64,000 nt of DNA from the NCBI RefSeq assembly GCF_011927945.1, contig NZ_JAATJM010000002.1:863539-927538 (forward strand), read 5' to 3'. A program made the position numbers and the translations under genes. The stretch comes from Brevundimonas alba. Its GTDB lineage: Bacteria; Pseudomonadota; Alphaproteobacteria; Caulobacterales; Caulobacteraceae. Shown piece by piece: positions 53,062 to 62,424 of this stretch (position 1 is its first letter; every line of letters starts with the position of its first letter). The notes beneath the pieces are model-generated. The model searched no databases. It saw only the letters and a list, made by a program, of their open reading frames with translations, and was not told the DNA's origin.

Positions 53062-53441
53062 CAGGCGGCCTCACCGGCTTCGCGGACCACGATGGTGATC
53101 TCCGCGAAAGGTTTCAGGATGCGCGACGAGCGGCCACGAGCGCGGCTCGCGAAACGCTTCATCACCAGGTTCTTGCCCACGAAGGCCTCGGCGACGACGA
53201 GATTGTCGATGTCGAGGTTGTGGTTGTTCTCGGCGTTCGAGACGGCCGAATACAGGACCTTGCGGACGTCGGTGGCGATGCGCTTGCGGCTGAATTCCAG
53301 CTCGTTCAGCGCCTTCTGCACCGGCAGGCCACGGATCGACTGGGCGACCAGGTTCAGCTTCTGAGGGCTGATCCGGACATTCACCAGCTTGGCGCGGGCT
53401 TCGGTCGGGGCGACCCGACGGGAGTTCTTGGTCTGGGCCAT
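53061..53441 (-). CDS. rplV: 50S ribosomal protein L22
   Basis: A 126-residue protein with a loop in the exit tunnel: [59 protein letters not shown], then [22 protein letters not shown]. It starts 3 bases after rpsS. Confidence 0.99.
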   Translation of the reverse strand: MAQTKNSRRVAPTEARAKLVNVRISPQKLNLVAQSIRGLPVQKALNELEFSRKRIATDVRKVLYSAVSNAENNHNLDIDNLVVAEAFVGKNLVMKRFASRARGRSSRILKPFAEITIVVREAGEAA

Positions 53442-53444
53442 GGA

Positions 53445-53723
53445 CTACTTCCTCTTGGCCTTCTTGTCCGCCGCGTGGCCCGGGAAGTTCCGGGTCGGGG
53501 CGAACTCGCCGAGCTTCATGCCGACCATTTCTTCGGAGACCGACACCGGCACGTGCTTCTGGCCGTTGTGGACGCCGAACGTCAGGCCGACGAACTGCGG
53601 CAGGATGGTGGAGCGGCGCGACCAGGTCTTGATCACGTCCTTGCGGCCCGACGTCGAGACGGCGTCGGCCTTCTTGAGCAGATACCCGTCGACGAACGGG
53701 CCTTTCCAGGAGGAGCGGGCCAT
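53445..53723 (-). CDS. rpsS: 30S ribosomal protein S19
   Basis: A 92-residue protein of the 30S head: [80 protein letters not shown]. It starts 2 bases after rplB. Confidence 0.99.
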   Translation of the reverse strand: MARSSWKGPFVDGYLLKKADAVSTSGRKDVIKTWSRRSTILPQFVGLTFGVHNGQKHVPVSVSEEMVGMKLGEFAPTRNFPGHAADKKAKRK

Positions 53724-53725
53724 CT

Positions 53726-54559
53726 TTAGCGAGCCTTCTTAACGTGGCGGGTACGGATGATGAACTTGTCCGTAGCCTTGTTCTTGCGGGTGCGGGTGCC
53801 CTTGGTGTCCTTGCCCCACGGCGTGACCGGGGTACGACCGCCAGAGGTCCGGCCTTCACCACCACCGTGCGGGTGGTCGATCGGGTTCATGGCGACGCCG
53901 CGAACGTGCGGACGCCAGCCCATGTGACGGACGCGGCCCGCCTTGCCGAGGTTCTGGTTCATGTGGTCGGGGTTCGAAACCGCGCCCACCGTGGCCATGC
54001 AGCCGTCCAGAACCATGCGCAGCTCGCCCGAGCCGAGACGGATCTGGGCGTAGCCCTGATCGCGGCCGACCAGCTGGGCGTAGGCGCCGGCCGAACGGGC
54101 CAGCTGGGCGCCCTTGCCCGGCTTCATCTCGATGTTGTGGATGATCGTACCCACGGGCATCGAGCGCAGCGGCATGGCGTTGCCCGGCTTCACGTCGACC
54201 TTTTCGCCGGCCACGACCGTGTCGCCCGCCTTCAGGCGTTGCGGCGCGATGATGTAGGCCTTTTCGCCGTCCTCATAGGTGATGAGGGCGATGAAGGCGG
54301 TCCGGTTCGGATCGTACTCGAGGCGTTCGACCGTCGCGGTCGCGAACTTGCGACGCTTGAAGTCGATCTTGCGGTACAGCGTCTTGGCGCCGCCGCCGCG
54401 GAAGCGGACGGCGATACGACCACCAGCGCCCCGGCCGCCCGACTTGGTCAGGCCTTCGGTCAGCGACTTCTCCGGACGGCCCTTGTGGAGCTCGGAGCGG
54501 TCGATCAGCACCAAGGCGCGGCGGCCCGGCGACGTCGGATTGTAAGTCTTCAAGGCCAT
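53726..54559 (-). CDS. rplB: 50S ribosomal protein L2
   Basis: A 277-residue protein next to the peptidyl-transferase centre. The universal [19 protein letters not shown] segment with the essential His is present, plus [24 protein letters not shown] at the start and the basic end [13 protein letters not shown]. It starts 4 bases after rplW. Confidence 0.99.
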   Translation of the reverse strand: MALKTYNPTSPGRRALVLIDRSELHKGRPEKSLTEGLTKSGGRGAGGRIAVRFRGGGAKTLYRKIDFKRRKFATATVERLEYDPNRTAFIALITYEDGEKAYIIAPQRLKAGDTVVAGEKVDVKPGNAMPLRSMPVGTIIHNIEMKPGKGAQLARSAGAYAQLVGRDQGYAQIRLGSGELRMVLDGCMATVGAVSNPDHMNQNLGKAGRVRHMGWRPHVRGVAMNPIDHPHGGGEGRTSGGRTPVTPWGKDTKGTRTRKNKATDKFIIRTRHVKKAR

Positions 54560-54563
54560 CTGA

Positions 54564-54869
54564 TCAGAGCCCCGTGGTGACGTCGATCGACTGGCCTTCA
54601 GCCAGCGTCACGATCGCTTTTTTGATGTCGACCCGACGGCCCATGATGCCGCGGAAACGCTTGGTCTTGCCCTTCTGGACGAGGGTGTTGACCTTCAGGA
54701 CGTTGACCTTGAACAGGCTTTCGACCGCAGCGGCGATCTCGTCCTTGGTCGAGGTACCCGAAACGCGGAAGACGACCTTGTTCTGCTCCGACAGGATCGT
54801 GGCCTTCTCGGTGATCACCGGAGCCAGGATGGTGTCGTAGTGTTTGGCGGTGGGTTGAGCGCCGGCCAT
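54564..54869 (-). CDS. rplW: 50S ribosomal protein L23
   Basis: A 101-residue protein, the docking site for SRP and trigger factor at the exit tunnel. It has [27 protein letters not shown] and [42 protein letters not shown]. It overlaps rplD by one base. Confidence 0.98.
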   Translation of the reverse strand: MAGAQPTAKHYDTILAPVITEKATILSEQNKVVFRVSGTSTKDEIAAAVESLFKVNVLKVNTLVQKGKTKRFRGIMGRRVDIKKAIVTLAEGQSIDVTTGL

Positions 54870-55549
54870 TACGCGGCTCCCTTCACGGCTTGCGACCGGG
54901 CCACTTCGCTACGCGAGGGCTTGTAGTCGGCATAGGTGGCTTCGATGGCCTCGAGGGCCGCCTTGGTCAGCACCAGCTTGTCCGCGCGCAGGATGTCGTA
55001 AACGTTCAGGCCGGCGTTCGGCAGGACGTTCACCATCGGGATGTTGCGGGCGGCCAGGCTGAAGTTGGTGTCGACTTCCGGTCCGGCGATGATCAGCGTG
55101 CGGGTCCAGCCCAGCTTGCCAAGGGTTTCGCGCAGACCGGCGGTCTTGGCGTCCTTCAGCGAGATGCTGTCGACGACGACCAGATCACCGGCGACGACCT
55201 TGGAGGACAGCGCATGGCGCAGGGCCAGGGCGCGGACCTTCTTCGGCAGCGAGAAACCGTGGTCGCGGACGATCGGGCCGAAGGCGCGCGAACCACCGAC
55301 GAACTGCGGAGCGCGACGCGAACCGTGACGGGCGCCGCCGGTTCCCTTCTGCTTGTACATCTTCTTGCCGGTGCGAGAGTTCTCGTTCCGGGTCTGGACC
55401 TTGTGGGTGCCGGCGCGGCGCTTGGCCAGCTGCCAGTTGACGTAGCGGGCCAGGATGTCGCCGCGGATGTCGGTGATGCCGAAAACGGCGTCCGACAGTT
55501 CGACGTCGCCCGAGGCCTTGCCGTCGAGTTTGATGACCGAGAGTTTCAT
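54869..55549 (-). CDS. rplD: 50S ribosomal protein L4
   Basis: A 226-residue protein with a long loop into the exit tunnel ([34 protein letters not shown]). In E. coli L4 represses its own S10 operon through the leader. The body ends with [25 protein letters not shown], and a further 20-residue tail. Its start overlaps rplC by one base. Confidence 0.99.
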   Translation of the reverse strand: MKLSVIKLDGKASGDVELSDAVFGITDIRGDILARYVNWQLAKRRAGTHKVQTRNENSRTGKKMYKQKGTGGARHGSRRAPQFVGGSRAFGPIVRDHGFSLPKKVRALALRHALSSKVVAGDLVVVDSISLKDAKTAGLRETLGKLGWTRTLIIAGPEVDTNFSLAARNIPMVNVLPNAGLNVYDILRADKLVLTKAALEAIEATYADYKPSRSEVARSQAVKGAA

Positions 55550-56310
55550 TACGCTTCACCGCCTTCGGTGGTCTCGACGGCCGGGGCTTCCTCAGCCGGC
55601 GTTTCCGCCGGTTCAGCAGCCGACGCGGCGGTCTTCGACGACTTCACGCCGCCCGGGAAGGGAGCATCAGCCGGACGGGCCTTCTTCACGGCGTCGCGGA
55701 TCTTGACCCACGTGCCTTCGTGACCGGGGACAGCGCCCTTGATCATGATCAGGCCGCGGTCGGCGTCGACGCGGAAGACGGTCAGGTTCTGGGTGGTGAC
55801 GACTTCCTGGCCGAGGTGGCCGGCCATCTTCTTGCCCGGGAACGTGCGGCCCGGGTCCTGACGGTTACCCGTGGAGCCGTGCGAACGGTGCGAGACCGAG
55901 ACGCCGTGCGTGGCGCGCAGACCGCCGAAGTTCCAGCGCTTCATGGCGCCGGCGAAGCCCTTGCCGATGGTCTCGGCCTGGACGTCGACCTTCTGGCCGG
56001 CGACGAAGTGGTCGGCCGAGAACTCGGAGCCCACGTCCATCATGGCGTCCGCATCGATGCGGAACTCGGTGACATAGGCCTTCGGCTCCACTTCCAGCTT
56101 CGCGAAAGCTTCGCGTTGAGCCTTGTTGGTGTTCTTGGCCTTCTTGGTGCCAGCGCCCAGCTGGAGAGCGACGTAGCCGTCACGCTCCTGGGTACGTTGG
56201 CCGACGACTTGGCAGCCGTCGAGCTGAAGCACAGTGACCGGAACGTGCGCGCCGTCATCGGCGAACACGCGGGTCATGCCCAGCTTCTTGGCGATCACGC
56301 CCGTGCGCAT
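55549..56310 (-). CDS. rplC: 50S ribosomal protein L3
   Basis: A 253-residue protein with the L3 motif [32 protein letters not shown]. Its Gln is the site of PrmB methylation in some bacteria. The protein is about 35-40 residues longer than E. coli L3 because of an acidic Ala/Glu/Pro C-terminal tail ([18 protein letters not shown]). It starts 21 bases after rpsJ. Confidence 0.98.
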   Translation of the reverse strand: MRTGVIAKKLGMTRVFADDGAHVPVTVLQLDGCQVVGQRTQERDGYVALQLGAGTKKAKNTNKAQREAFAKLEVEPKAYVTEFRIDADAMMDVGSEFSADHFVAGQKVDVQAETIGKGFAGAMKRWNFGGLRATHGVSVSHRSHGSTGNRQDPGRTFPGKKMAGHLGQEVVTTQNLTVFRVDADRGLIMIKGAVPGHEGTWVKIRDAVKKARPADAPFPGGVKSSKTAASAAEPAETPAEEAPAVETTEGGEA

Positions 56311-56331
56311 CGGATCCCGCCTCTTTCTTCT

Positions 56332-56637
<306 letters not shown>

Positions 56638-56655
56638 ATCGGTAGCTATTCCCAA

Positions 56656-56669
56656 GCAGGCGAACCTGC
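56656..56669 (-). promoter_or_regulatory. Hairpin in the rpsJ leader
   Basis: On the minus strand GCAGG-TTCG-CCTGC, a 5-bp stem with a UUCG loop, sits 19 bases before the rpsJ ATG. Upstream in the same leader (56697-56725) is a longer imperfect stem with GAAGGCTTCG and GCCTGAAG elements. These are candidate sites for L4-type or other autoregulation. Confidence 0.45.
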
Positions 56670-56880
56670 GTCCCTGTGAACCATTTCAAAGACCGGAGTC
56701 TTCAGGCGCGAAGCCTTCAGAGTACGCACGTCCGCAAAAACGATCGGCCCACGCAGTCTCCCGCGAAGGCCGTTGAAGTCCTGGGTCACTGCAAAGAACA
56801 GGGTCTCAGGTCGTTCCTGCGAACCGCGTCTGCACCACAAACTCAAGCGAGGTGCACAGCCGGTCCAACAAGAGTGGGGG

Positions 56881-56909
56881 CTTATGCAGATCGATTCCGC
56901 TTCCGTCAA
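56881..56909 (-). promoter_or_regulatory. Predicted S10 operon promoter
   Basis: On the minus strand TTGACG (56909-56904) and CATAAG (56886-56881) are separated by 17 bp. Transcription would start about 56875 and give a leader of about 240 bases before rpsJ. This is the only good promoter match in the 547-base gap. Confidence 0.65.
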
Positions 56910-57184
56910 GCGGTGAAAGCGCCTCGCTGGGCCCGACGCGCTCACTCATAACACATGCGCCGGCGCCGGACGGCGAAGCGGGCGAGTTCATGACCGGACG
57001 GAGAGGAAGGGCCGCAATCCACCCTCCGGTTTGTCACCATCCAGCCACATTGCGTTGCCGCCACGCCACAAAGGTCGCGCACCAGTGGTTTGTGACGGGT
57101 TTGTAATGGCTACGCTGGCCTGAGCCCTGATAGCCGGAGCTTCCGCCGCGGCGAATCCGGTCGCGGCAAGCAAGGAAAACAAAA
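56910..57184. other. Divergent intergenic region before the OMP genes
   Basis: No gene is recognised here. The right-hand part must carry the promoter for the outer-membrane gene at 57185. A weak candidate is TTGTGA (about 57088) with GCTACG (about 57107), spacing about 13. AAGGA eight bases before the ATG is a clear ribosome site. A short frame of 12 codons at 56684-56646 lacks a ribosome site. Confidence 0.4.
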
Positions 57185-57931
57185 ATGAAGTCTCTCCTCC
57201 TCGTCACCGCCGCCCTGTCCGCCTTCGCCGCGGCTCCCGCCCTGGCCCAGGAAGGCCCCGTCGGCTCGATCGGCATCAACTACGGCAACACCGAAGTCGA
57301 CTTCGGCGGCATCGGCGGCGACGCCGACAGCTGGGCCGTCGACGGCGTGGTCGCCATGCCGGCCTTCGGCGACTGGACCGTCACCCTCGCGGCTGACGCC
57401 AGCGAATACGAAGACGCTGACGACACCATGATCGCCGGCACCGCCCACCTGACCACCCTGGTCGGTTCGGACCTGCGCATCGGCGGCTTCGTCGGCGCCG
57501 CCGACGTGGCCGACGAAACCGCCCTGACCGGCGGCTTCGAAGTGCAGAAGTACCTGTCCAAGGCGACCCTGACGGGTGTCGTGGCCTACACCACCGCCGA
57601 CGACGTCGATCTGGACGCCTGGACAGTGAGCGGCGACGCCGCCTTCTACGTCACGGAAGCCCTGCGCCTGAACGCCGGCGTGTCGTACCTGACCATCGAC
57701 GACGCTGACGTTGACGGCCTGACCTACGGCGTCGGCGCCGAGTACGAAATCGCCCGTTCGCCGTTCTCGGTGACCGCCGGCTTCGCGCACACCGACCTCG
57801 AGGACATCGACATCGACTCGTGGACCATCGGCCTGCGCTACAGCTTCGGTGGCGGCCTGCAGGCGCGTGACCGCGCCGGCGCCGGCCTGGGCGCCAACAA
57901 CGGCGTGCTGGGCCTGCTCGGCTCGATCTGA
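57185..57931 (+). CDS. Outer-membrane beta-barrel porin-like protein, tandem copy 1
   Basis: A 248-residue exported protein: signal peptide ending AAPALAQ (cleavage before EGP). It then has strands with alternating hydrophobics and Asp-rich turns (ADSWAVDG, DDVDLDAWTVSGDAAFY, DDADVDGLTYGVGAEYEI). The last strand IGLRYSFGG is followed by a tail of about 25 residues containing LQAR. It lies 7 kb from tuf and 0.5 kb from rpsJ on the opposite strand. The nearby paralogue shares its signal, barrel end and terminator. Probably an abundant outer-membrane protein; the role is unknown. Confidence 0.8.
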   Translation: MKSLLLVTAALSAFAAAPALAQEGPVGSIGINYGNTEVDFGGIGGDADSWAVDGVVAMPAFGDWTVTLAADASEYEDADDTMIAGTAHLTTLVGSDLRIGGFVGAADVADETALTGGFEVQKYLSKATLTGVVAYTTADDVDLDAWTVSGDAAFYVTEALRLNAGVSYLTIDDADVDGLTYGVGAEYEIARSPFSVTAGFAHTDLEDIDIDSWTIGLRYSFGGGLQARDRAGAGLGANNGVLGLLGSI

Positions 57932-57962
57932 TCGACCGAACCGACTGACTGACTGACGACAG

Positions 57963-57994
57963 AGCCCCGGCGGAGACATCCGCCGGGGCTTTTC
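57963..57994 (+). terminator. Terminator of OMP copy 1
   Basis: A 12-bp stem AGCCCCGGCGGA/TCCGCCGGGGCT with a GACA loop and TTTT following. It lies 31 bases after the stop codon. The terminator of the next OMP gene has the identical stem. Confidence 0.92.
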
Positions 57995-58031
57995 CTCCGA
58001 TTCCCCTGATCCTCCTTCCAAGGACCTGACC

Positions 58032-58793
58032 ATGAAGTCTCTCTTCCTCGCCACCGCCGCCCTCGCCGCCTTCGCCGCGGCCCCGGCCCTGGCCCAGACC
58101 GCCCCGACCGGCTCCATCGGCCTCGCCTGGACCAACACCGACGCCGACTTCGGCGGCCTGACCGCTGAAGAAGACGGCGGCCTGATCGACGGCAATGTCG
58201 CGGGCCCGATCTTCGGCGACTGGACCGTCACCATGGGCGCCTCGCTCGCCTGGGCCGACGGGGCCTTCGACGAGGACCGTCCGCTCTCGGGCCAGGTCCA
58301 CCTGACCCGCAAGGTCGGCGGCCTGCGCGCCGGCGGCTTCGTGGCCGCCTCGGACGCCGGCGGCGAAACCCTGACCAGCGTCGGCGGTGAAGTTCAGAGC
58401 TACATGGGCGCGGTGACCCTGACGGGCGGCGTGGCCTTCTCGACCATGGAAAGCGCCGACGCCATCTCGGCCACGGCCGACGTGGCCTTCTACCCCATGG
58501 CCAACCTGCGCCTGAACGCCGGCCTCGGCGGCGGCCAGATCGAGTTCACCGGCTCGAACGCCGAGTTCTACTCGGGCGGCGTAGGCGCGGAATACCAGTT
58601 CGCCGGCACCCCGGTGAGCCTGTACACCGCCTATGATCACACCACGGTCGACGACGCCGACCTGGACATCGACAGCGTGTCCTTCGGTCTGCGCTTCAGC
58701 TTCGGCTCCGACGGCCTCCAGGCCCGCGAGCAGAGCGGCGCGGACCTGACCCGCACCGTCGGCGGCCTGGCCGGAGTGCTGTCGGGTCTCTGA
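58032..58793 (+). CDS. Outer-membrane beta-barrel porin-like protein, tandem copy 2
   Basis: A 253-residue paralogue of the gene at 57185. It has the signal MKSLFLATAALAAFAAAPALAQ (landmark only), the same GSIGL start of the mature chain, FGDWTVTMGASLAW, FYPMANLRLNAGLGGG and the end FGLRFSFGSDGLQAREQSGADL. The barrel interior is less Asp-rich than in copy 1. The ATG has AAGGACCTGACC before it. Both copies have their own terminator. They may be different-condition versions of one channel. Confidence 0.8.
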   Translation: MKSLFLATAALAAFAAAPALAQTAPTGSIGLAWTNTDADFGGLTAEEDGGLIDGNVAGPIFGDWTVTMGASLAWADGAFDEDRPLSGQVHLTRKVGGLRAGGFVAASDAGGETLTSVGGEVQSYMGAVTLTGGVAFSTMESADAISATADVAFYPMANLRLNAGLGGGQIEFTGSNAEFYSGGVGAEYQFAGTPVSLYTAYDHTTVDDADLDIDSVSFGLRFSFGSDGLQAREQSGADLTRTVGGLAGVLSGL

Positions 58794-58818
58794 TCCACGG
58801 CCCCGACCGAAACGACAG

Positions 58819-58850
58819 AGCCCCGGCGGAGCGATCCGCCGGGGCTTTTC
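58819..58850 (+). terminator. Terminator of OMP copy 2
   Basis: The same 12-bp stem as the terminator of copy 1, AGCCCCGGCGGA/TCCGCCGGGGCT. The loop here is GCGA and TTTTC follows. It lies 26 bases after the stop. Confidence 0.92.
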
Positions 58851-58875
58851 GTTGGCCGGACCCCCAGATGCGAAG

Positions 58876-58907
58876 AAGGCCCGGGCGGTTCCACGCACCC
58901 GGGCCTT
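58876..58907 (-). terminator. Terminator of the DUF2807 gene
   Basis: On the minus strand AAGGCCCGGG/CCCGGGCCTT, a 10-bp stem with a 12-base loop, followed by CTTC. It lies 22 bases after the DUF2807 stop. An outer TGCGAA/TTCGCA pair extends it. Confidence 0.7.
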
Positions 58908-58929
58908 CCATTCGCAGCGGCGCCAGGGA

Positions 58930-59820
58930 TCAGCGGCCGATGCGGATGTCTCCCGCGCCCATGACGCTGCGGCTGACGGCCCCGGTGGCTTCGGCGATGC
59001 GGACATCGCCCGCGCCGGCGATGGAGACGCTGACATCCCCGGCGGTTCCGCCGAAGTCGACGTCGCCCGCGCCCGCGATAGAGATATCGACATTCGGGCT
59101 GCGACCCCGACGAATGGTCACGTCGCCCGCTCCGGCGATCGAGATATCCGTTTCGCCGTTGACCTCGGCGATCGTCGCGCCGCCGGAGCCGGCCATGCTG
59201 ACCTCGAGACGACCGGTCGCCCCGGCCGTGATGTCGCCGGCTCCGGCGACATCAGCCTCGAGCGACCGCGAGGTGCCGACGATGATGTCTCCCGATCCGG
59301 CGAGGGAGGCGCTGACGGCGCCATCGGTGTTGGCGACCGCCCAGTCGCCGCAGCCGGCGTTGCCCAGCTCCACCGAGGTCGCGCCCCGCCCAATGGAGCC
59401 GAACACGGCCCCGCCGGCGTCGATGTTCACGTTACGCGGCGAGCGGATGACGATCAGTGGCGCGTCCTCCAGATTGACCCGGCCGATGTCGCGCACCTCG
59501 ACCGAAGCGCCCTGCCCCGGCCGGGTGTTGTCCGGGCCGGAGCGGCAGTCGCGGATGTTGTCGCCCATGCGGACGCCGCCGACGCGACGGCCGAGGCCGC
59601 CGTCGATGCGCACATTGGGTCCGCTGCGTTCGAGCCGCAGGGCCGGCAGACGCGACGCGCCCTGCTGGATCTCGACGCCGATGTCGGCGCGGTCCTCGAC
59701 GATGACAACGACCCGGGCGACGGCGTGCTCGATCTCGACCTCGGGCTCCTTGGCCACGGCGGAGCCGGCGGCGGCGATGGTGATCGCGGCGGCGGCGGCA
59801 GACAGCAGAATGGCTTTCAT
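58930..59820 (-). CDS. DUF2807 (head GIN) secreted beta-helix protein
   Basis: A 296-residue protein with a signal peptide (cleavage after SAVA, about residue 23) and a DUF2807 domain. From about residue 160 the chain is a repeat of about 20 residues with the core AGAGD(V/I) or AGSGD: seven copies are visible, ending VMGAGDIRIG. This is the pattern of a right-handed beta-helix. Two cysteines (DCRSG, GCGDW) may form a disulfide. It is probably periplasmic or surface-attached; no anchor is visible. It is a single gene with its own terminator. Confidence 0.85.
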   Translation of the reverse strand: MKAILLSAAAAAITIAAAGSAVAKEPEVEIEHAVARVVVIVEDRADIGVEIQQGASRLPALRLERSGPNVRIDGGLGRRVGGVRMGDNIRDCRSGPDNTRPGQGASVEVRDIGRVNLEDAPLIVIRSPRNVNIDAGGAVFGSIGRGATSVELGNAGCGDWAVANTDGAVSASLAGSGDIIVGTSRSLEADVAGAGDITAGATGRLEVSMAGSGGATIAEVNGETDISIAGAGDVTIRRGRSPNVDISIAGAGDVDFGGTAGDVSVSIAGAGDVRIAEATGAVSRSVMGAGDIRIGR

Positions 59821-59929
59821 GGCGGTGTTCCCTCTCCGGAATGTGAGGAGAAGGTGCGACCGGCCCGCCGCCGAGTCACTTTAAATCGAGGTCATGACCT
59901 CGTTGTAAGGAACACCGGTCCCTGACCGG

Positions 59930-60838
59930 TCAGGCGGTAAGCGGCCTTGCGCCGTCGGCGGCCGCGGCGTCCGGCTCGAAATCGCGCTCGAACCCGGCAA
60001 TCCGGCTCTTCATCGCTCCCGCCCGCTTCAGCGCCAGCGAGGCGGCCCAGCGCGCCGCCAGCTCCGGTGTCGACATCGCGTCGGTGAAGCGCGGCCTCGC
60101 CCCCGCCCGGCGCAGCACGGCGTTGGTGAACAGCGCCCCGTTGCGGAACCGCGACGGCCAGGTCTGGAAATCCATCGACAGGGAGACGCAGAACCGGTCC
60201 AGGTTCTCCACCCGGTGCGGCGCATACAGCGGCCAGGTCAGGGCCTGCCCCGGCTCAAGGTCCATCACCTGGGCGTCGGCCTCGAAGGCGAGGTCATAGG
60301 GCAGCTCTTCCGTGGTCTGGCGCGCCACCACCTGCTCCATGTCGATCTCGGCCAGATGGGCCTCGTCGCCCGGATAGACATAGATCCGCTTGCGGCCGCG
60401 CATGTGGAACAGCACCACGCCCGCCGCGTCGAAATGATAGGGCACCCGCGCCTTGGGCGACGACAGGATCAGCTGGCCCGCGTTGCGCACCGCCCGCATG
60501 CCGGCATAGGCGCCCTGCACCTTGCCGAACTCGGCCATGGCCGCGGCCCACAGTTCGGGCCAGCCGGTCTCGACCTCGCGCAGATTGACCCACAGCCGCC
60601 CCTGCTGAATCGCCGCCAGCAGTTCCGCCCCGTTCAGCCGCCCCCGCGCTCCGGTGCGCAGCGACACCTGACCGGCGTCGTCGTAGTCGTACAGGTTGAT
60701 GTCGAACAGCCCGGCCGGATAGCGGTCGAGGATGTCAGCCAGCGCCTCGTCCGTGGCGAAGCCCTGGTCGACCAGACCATGCGGATGGATGCGGGCCTCG
60801 GTGATCGGTCCGGCGTAGCGGGTGCGGGCTGCGGTCAT
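59930..60838 (-). CDS. JmjC/cupin-like protein (possible 2-oxoglutarate Fe(II) oxygenase)
   Basis: A 302-residue cytoplasmic protein. A cupin-like core contains PYHFDAAGVVLFHMRGRKRIYVYPGDEAHL, with His-x-Asp of an Fe(II) facial triad. A distal His is in YAPHRVENLDRFCVSLSMD, where triads of JmjC hydroxylases end. The N-terminal helical part (HGLVDQGFATDEALADILDRYP) is unlike RNA- or histone-type members. Oxygenase activity is therefore likely but the substrate is unknown. The ATG at 60838 lies 8 bases after the GNAT gene, so the two form an operon. Confidence 0.7.
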   Translation of the reverse strand: MTAARTRYAGPITEARIHPHGLVDQGFATDEALADILDRYPAGLFDINLYDYDDAGQVSLRTGARGRLNGAELLAAIQQGRLWVNLREVETGWPELWAAAMAEFGKVQGAYAGMRAVRNAGQLILSSPKARVPYHFDAAGVVLFHMRGRKRIYVYPGDEAHLAEIDMEQVVARQTTEELPYDLAFEADAQVMDLEPGQALTWPLYAPHRVENLDRFCVSLSMDFQTWPSRFRNGALFTNAVLRRAGARPRFTDAMSTPELAARWAASLALKRAGAMKSRIAGFERDFEPDAAAADGARPLTA

Positions 60839-60846
60839 GCTGTGTC

Positions 60847-62013
60847 TCAGGCCGGAACGGTTCGGGTCGAAGGTCTGCGGGCCTTTGCAAGCGCCGCGCC
60901 CGCCGCCTGGGCCGCGCCGCGCAGGCGGTTGCCCGGCGTGGTCTCGCAGGCCTCGATGGCCGCCCAGCGCCGCCGCACGCTGGCCCTCAGCCGCTCGCCG
61001 CGCCCGCCGCCGGCGAGGTTCAGGGCCCCGACCGCCGCCTGGCTGACCGCCGCGCCCAGTCCGGGCCGCAGCACCAGCGCCTCGCGCACCGTGCGGGAGC
61101 CGTTGCAGAAATATTTCTTGTAGTGCTCGCCCTCGAACCCGAAGTCGAAGGTGCGGTAGCCCAGCTCCGCCGCCAGCCGCATCGTGTCCATGCTCAGCAG
61201 GATGCCGGGCGAACACCGCGCCAGCGACGGCTCATAGCCCGGGAACCAGAAATGGTACTGATCGCCGGCGTGCAGCGAATATTCCAGCGCCGTCAGCCGG
61301 TCGCCGGCCCACAGCCCCGCCATCGAGGCCCCGAAGCCGTCGCGGTCCTCCTTCAGCAGGGCGTGCAGCAGGTCCGCGGTCCAGCCGCAGGCGAAGATGT
61401 CGTGCCGTCCCGTCCGTTTGTACTGGTCGCGCTTCAGCCCGATCAGCCAGTCCAGCAGCGCCGGATCGCGCAGGCCCCGCTCGACGCGCAGCGTGCCCAG
61501 TTCGGACTCCATGCTGCGCCGGGCGCGCTCCTTGTCCTTGAAGAATTTGCCTTGGCTGGAGCGGCGCTCCGAATACCAGCCGTCATAGCCGTCGGGACCC
61601 AGCTGGACCTGCACCGTGCGCCGGGGCTCGCCCAGATCGCGTCCGTCCGCCCCGGTCGCCCCGACCCAGGCGGTGACGTTCAGCCGGGTGGCGCCCAGCG
61701 TACGGGCGACCTCCTCCAGAGACGGCGCCTCGCCGGGCCGGGCGATAACGCCATGATAGTCGTTCATCGGCGCCGCCAGCGGCTGCATGGCGCCGCCGCG
61801 CTTCTGGTGGGGGAAGAAGCCCACGGTCCGCCCGCCGTGCGAGAAGACCGCCACGGCCGCGTCCGGGCTGATCCGCGCCGCCACCTGGGTGAATTCCGGC
61901 CGGAAATAGGGGCTGTCCAGCGCCGGGTCGGCCGCCAGCATGGCCCGCCACTCGGCCCATTCGGCCTCGCCAAGGGCGTCCACTCCGACGATGTCGACCT
62001 TCAATCCGGTCAT
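60847..62013 (-). CDS. CelD/BcsL-type GNAT acyltransferase
   Basis: A 388-residue protein with the tandem-GNAT fold of the CelD/FemX class. Landmarks are PYFRPEFTQVAARISPDAAVAVF near the start, RSSQGKFFKDKERARRSMES in the middle, and the C-terminal half GLWAGDRLTALEYSLHAGDQYHFWFPGYEPSLARCSPGILLSMDTMRLAAELGYRTFDFGFEGEHYKKYFCNG. Members attach acyl groups or amino acids to polysaccharides and lipids. It is followed by a JmjC-like oxygenase gene; together they suggest modification of a small molecule or glycan. The start is ATG at 62013. Confidence 0.85.
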   Translation of the reverse strand: MTGLKVDIVGVDALGEAEWAEWRAMLAADPALDSPYFRPEFTQVAARISPDAAVAVFSHGGRTVGFFPHQKRGGAMQPLAAPMNDYHGVIARPGEAPSLEEVARTLGATRLNVTAWVGATGADGRDLGEPRRTVQVQLGPDGYDGWYSERRSSQGKFFKDKERARRSMESELGTLRVERGLRDPALLDWLIGLKRDQYKRTGRHDIFACGWTADLLHALLKEDRDGFGASMAGLWAGDRLTALEYSLHAGDQYHFWFPGYEPSLARCSPGILLSMDTMRLAAELGYRTFDFGFEGEHYKKYFCNGSRTVREALVLRPGLGAAVSQAAVGALNLAGGGRGERLRASVRRRWAAIEACETTPGNRLRGAAQAAGAALAKARRPSTRTVPA

Positions 62014-62154
62014 GCGGCGTCCCTGCGCGCGCGCCCGGTCGGCGCGCTGTTCGCCTCATGCTTAACCGGCCGCCTCTTTCAGCGGGGTAAGCCGGCATGG
62101 TGAACGAAACCTGCCCGACGTGGGGGCGTTGGCTCTGCCGTAGAGGAGTTGGAC

Positions 62155-62358
62155 ATGCCCCAGGACCCGTCGCCGGATCTCGACACCGACCGCCAGCCCG
62201 GCCGCCAGAACGAATACGAGGAGGAACGCCGCCCGCCCCGCGACGGCGAGCCGCCCCGCCCGGCGCAGGAGCCGCCCGGCTCGGAGGGCAGCAGCAATTC
62301 CGGGGACACCGCAGTCGATCCCGCCACCGGAGAGCCCAACCCGTCCGCGGGGAGGTGA
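62155..62358 (+). CDS. Small disordered hypothetical protein
   Basis: A 67-residue protein made almost only of Pro, Glu, Arg, Asp, Gly, Ser and Asn, with no hydrophobic core and no cysteine. The ATG at 62155 has GAGGAG six bases upstream; TTG 62149 is unlikely. Its ribosome site is strong, which is the main evidence that it is translated. The function is unknown; it may be a flexible adaptor or a stress-type hydrophilic protein. Confidence 0.6.
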   Translation: MPQDPSPDLDTDRQPGRQNEYEEERRPPRDGEPPRPAQEPPGSEGSSNSGDTAVDPATGEPNPSAGR

Positions 62359-62424
62359 AGGGGATCAGGGGAACGGCAGGCCGCGCGAGGGATTGATCCC
62401 GGACCGTCCACCGACCGGAATCCC

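Noticed and set aside
56646..56684. 12-codon frame ([12 protein letters not shown]) before rpsJ as leader peptide
   Set aside because: It has no ribosome site, does not contain a run of regulatory codons, and overlaps a simple hairpin.
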